DNA from: Cytophagales bacterium
Lineage (GTDB): Bacteria > Bacteroidota > Bacteroidia > Cytophagales > ES-bin-26
Length of the DNA: 6,583 nt
Direction: 5' to 3'
Assembly (NCBI GenBank): GCA_014379925.1
Contig: JACMKY010000452.1
Coordinates: 1 to 6,583, forward strand
This document shows, piece after piece, positions 6,377 to 6,583 of the stretch. The translations under genes and the position numbers were made by a program. How positions within the stretch are numbered: position 1 is the stretch's first letter; each line of letters starts with the position of its first letter. A model generated the notes under the pieces. That model was not told where the DNA came from, made no database searches, and was given only the letters and a program-made list of their open reading frames with translations.

Positions 6377-6401
6377 AGGCGATTTGGATACAATTTCGCC
6401 T
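6377..6401 (-). terminator. Possible terminator hairpin after the TonB-like gene
   Basis: AGGCGA at 6377-6382 pairs with TCGCCT at 6396-6401, a 6-bp stem with a 13-nt loop, 3 bp past the TonB-like stop codon on the minus strand. There is no following T-tract, so termination is doubtful. It lies in the 140-bp spacer 6265-6404, which must carry the viaA promoter unless viaA is read through from the upstream gene. I found no good match to the Bacteroidota -33/-7 elements in the spacer. Confidence 0.25.
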
Positions 6402-6404
6402 GAA

Positions 6405-6583
6405 TCAGTCCTCGTTTACATGAATACGAATTGGTAAAACGTATTTTACACATACTTTTTCACCGTATAGCTCTCCAGGCTTCCATTTTGGCAGGCTATT
6501 CAGATAGGTGACGATCGCGTGGTAGTCCTCCTTGCAGAAGCCTTTCAATATTTTTATGTCAGTCAATCGCCCCTCTTTATTAA
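6405..6583 (-). CDS. TonB-like protein, C-terminal domain (5' end outside window)
   Basis: An open frame enters from the right edge and runs 58 codons to a TGA at 6405-6407; the start is outside the window. The visible residues read like a TonB C-terminal domain: GRLTDIKILKG (a strand preceded by a Gly-rich turn), a helix ending YLNSLPKWKPGE, the turn LYGEKV, then the final strand VKYVLPIRIHV. The PKWKPG ... G-x-x-V-x-V-x-Y-x-L-P-I pattern is typical of Bacteroidota energy-transducer TonB and related periplasmic TonB_C proteins. TonB passes proton-motive energy from ExbB/ExbD to outer-membrane receptors, but many Bacteroidota proteins with this domain are not true TonBs, and the diagnostic N-terminal membrane segment is not visible. 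The DNA is about 40 % GC, well below the other genes here. It is co-directional with viaA, 140 bp upstream of it. Confidence 0.75.
   Translation of the reverse strand, partial: NKEGRLTDIKILKGFCKEDYHAIVTYLNSLPKWKPGELYGEKVCVKYVLPIRIHVNED

Overview
The window looks like chromosomal DNA from a high-GC member of the Bacteroidota, probably a Cytophagales-type genome; this is an inference. The support is: (i) four complete genes at roughly 60-65 % GC with no Shine-Dalgarno sequence before any start codon; (ii) a TonB-type C-terminal domain at the right edge with the ending seen in many Bacteroidota TonB-like proteins; (iii) intergenic spacers packed with short degenerate repeats. No RNA gene, CRISPR array, transposase or phage gene is visible.

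Layout. 1-265 is a non-coding block made of degenerate 7-bp repeats in two oppositely oriented arms. Together they form a long imperfect palindrome that runs into the first codons of the next gene. 266-1942 (+) encodes a polytopic membrane glycosyltransferase of the ArnT/PMT (GT-C) type. 1943-2032 is a hairpin-rich spacer between convergent genes. 2028-2966 (-) encodes an NYN-domain putative RNase with a C-terminal cold-shock domain. 2967-3246 is a divergent intergenic region holding a diverged tandem repeat and a nested inverted repeat. 3247-4605 (+) encodes a flavoprotein disulfide reductase of the glutathione/mercuric reductase superfamily with an unusual active site. 4615-6264 (-), tail to tail with it, encodes a ViaA-like von Willebrand factor A protein. 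6265-6404 is a spacer. 6405 to the right edge (-) is the C-terminal end of a TonB-like protein, in DNA that falls to about 40 % GC.

The genes do not form one operon. Neighbours are convergent (glycosyltransferase/NYN, reductase/ViaA) or divergent (NYN/reductase). The only co-directional pair is the TonB-like fragment and viaA, separated by 140 bp. I see no evidence that the genes act in one pathway: one serves envelope glycosylation, one RNA metabolism, one redox chemistry, and one is the partner of a MoxR-type AAA+ ATPase that is not in the window. The least explained parts are the repeat structures, above all the left-edge palindrome that includes the glycosyltransferase start codon and carries a mirror-image start codon at its outer end. 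The ViaA gene without an adjacent ravA and the reductase lacking the usual C-terminal His/Glu pair are secondary points of interest.
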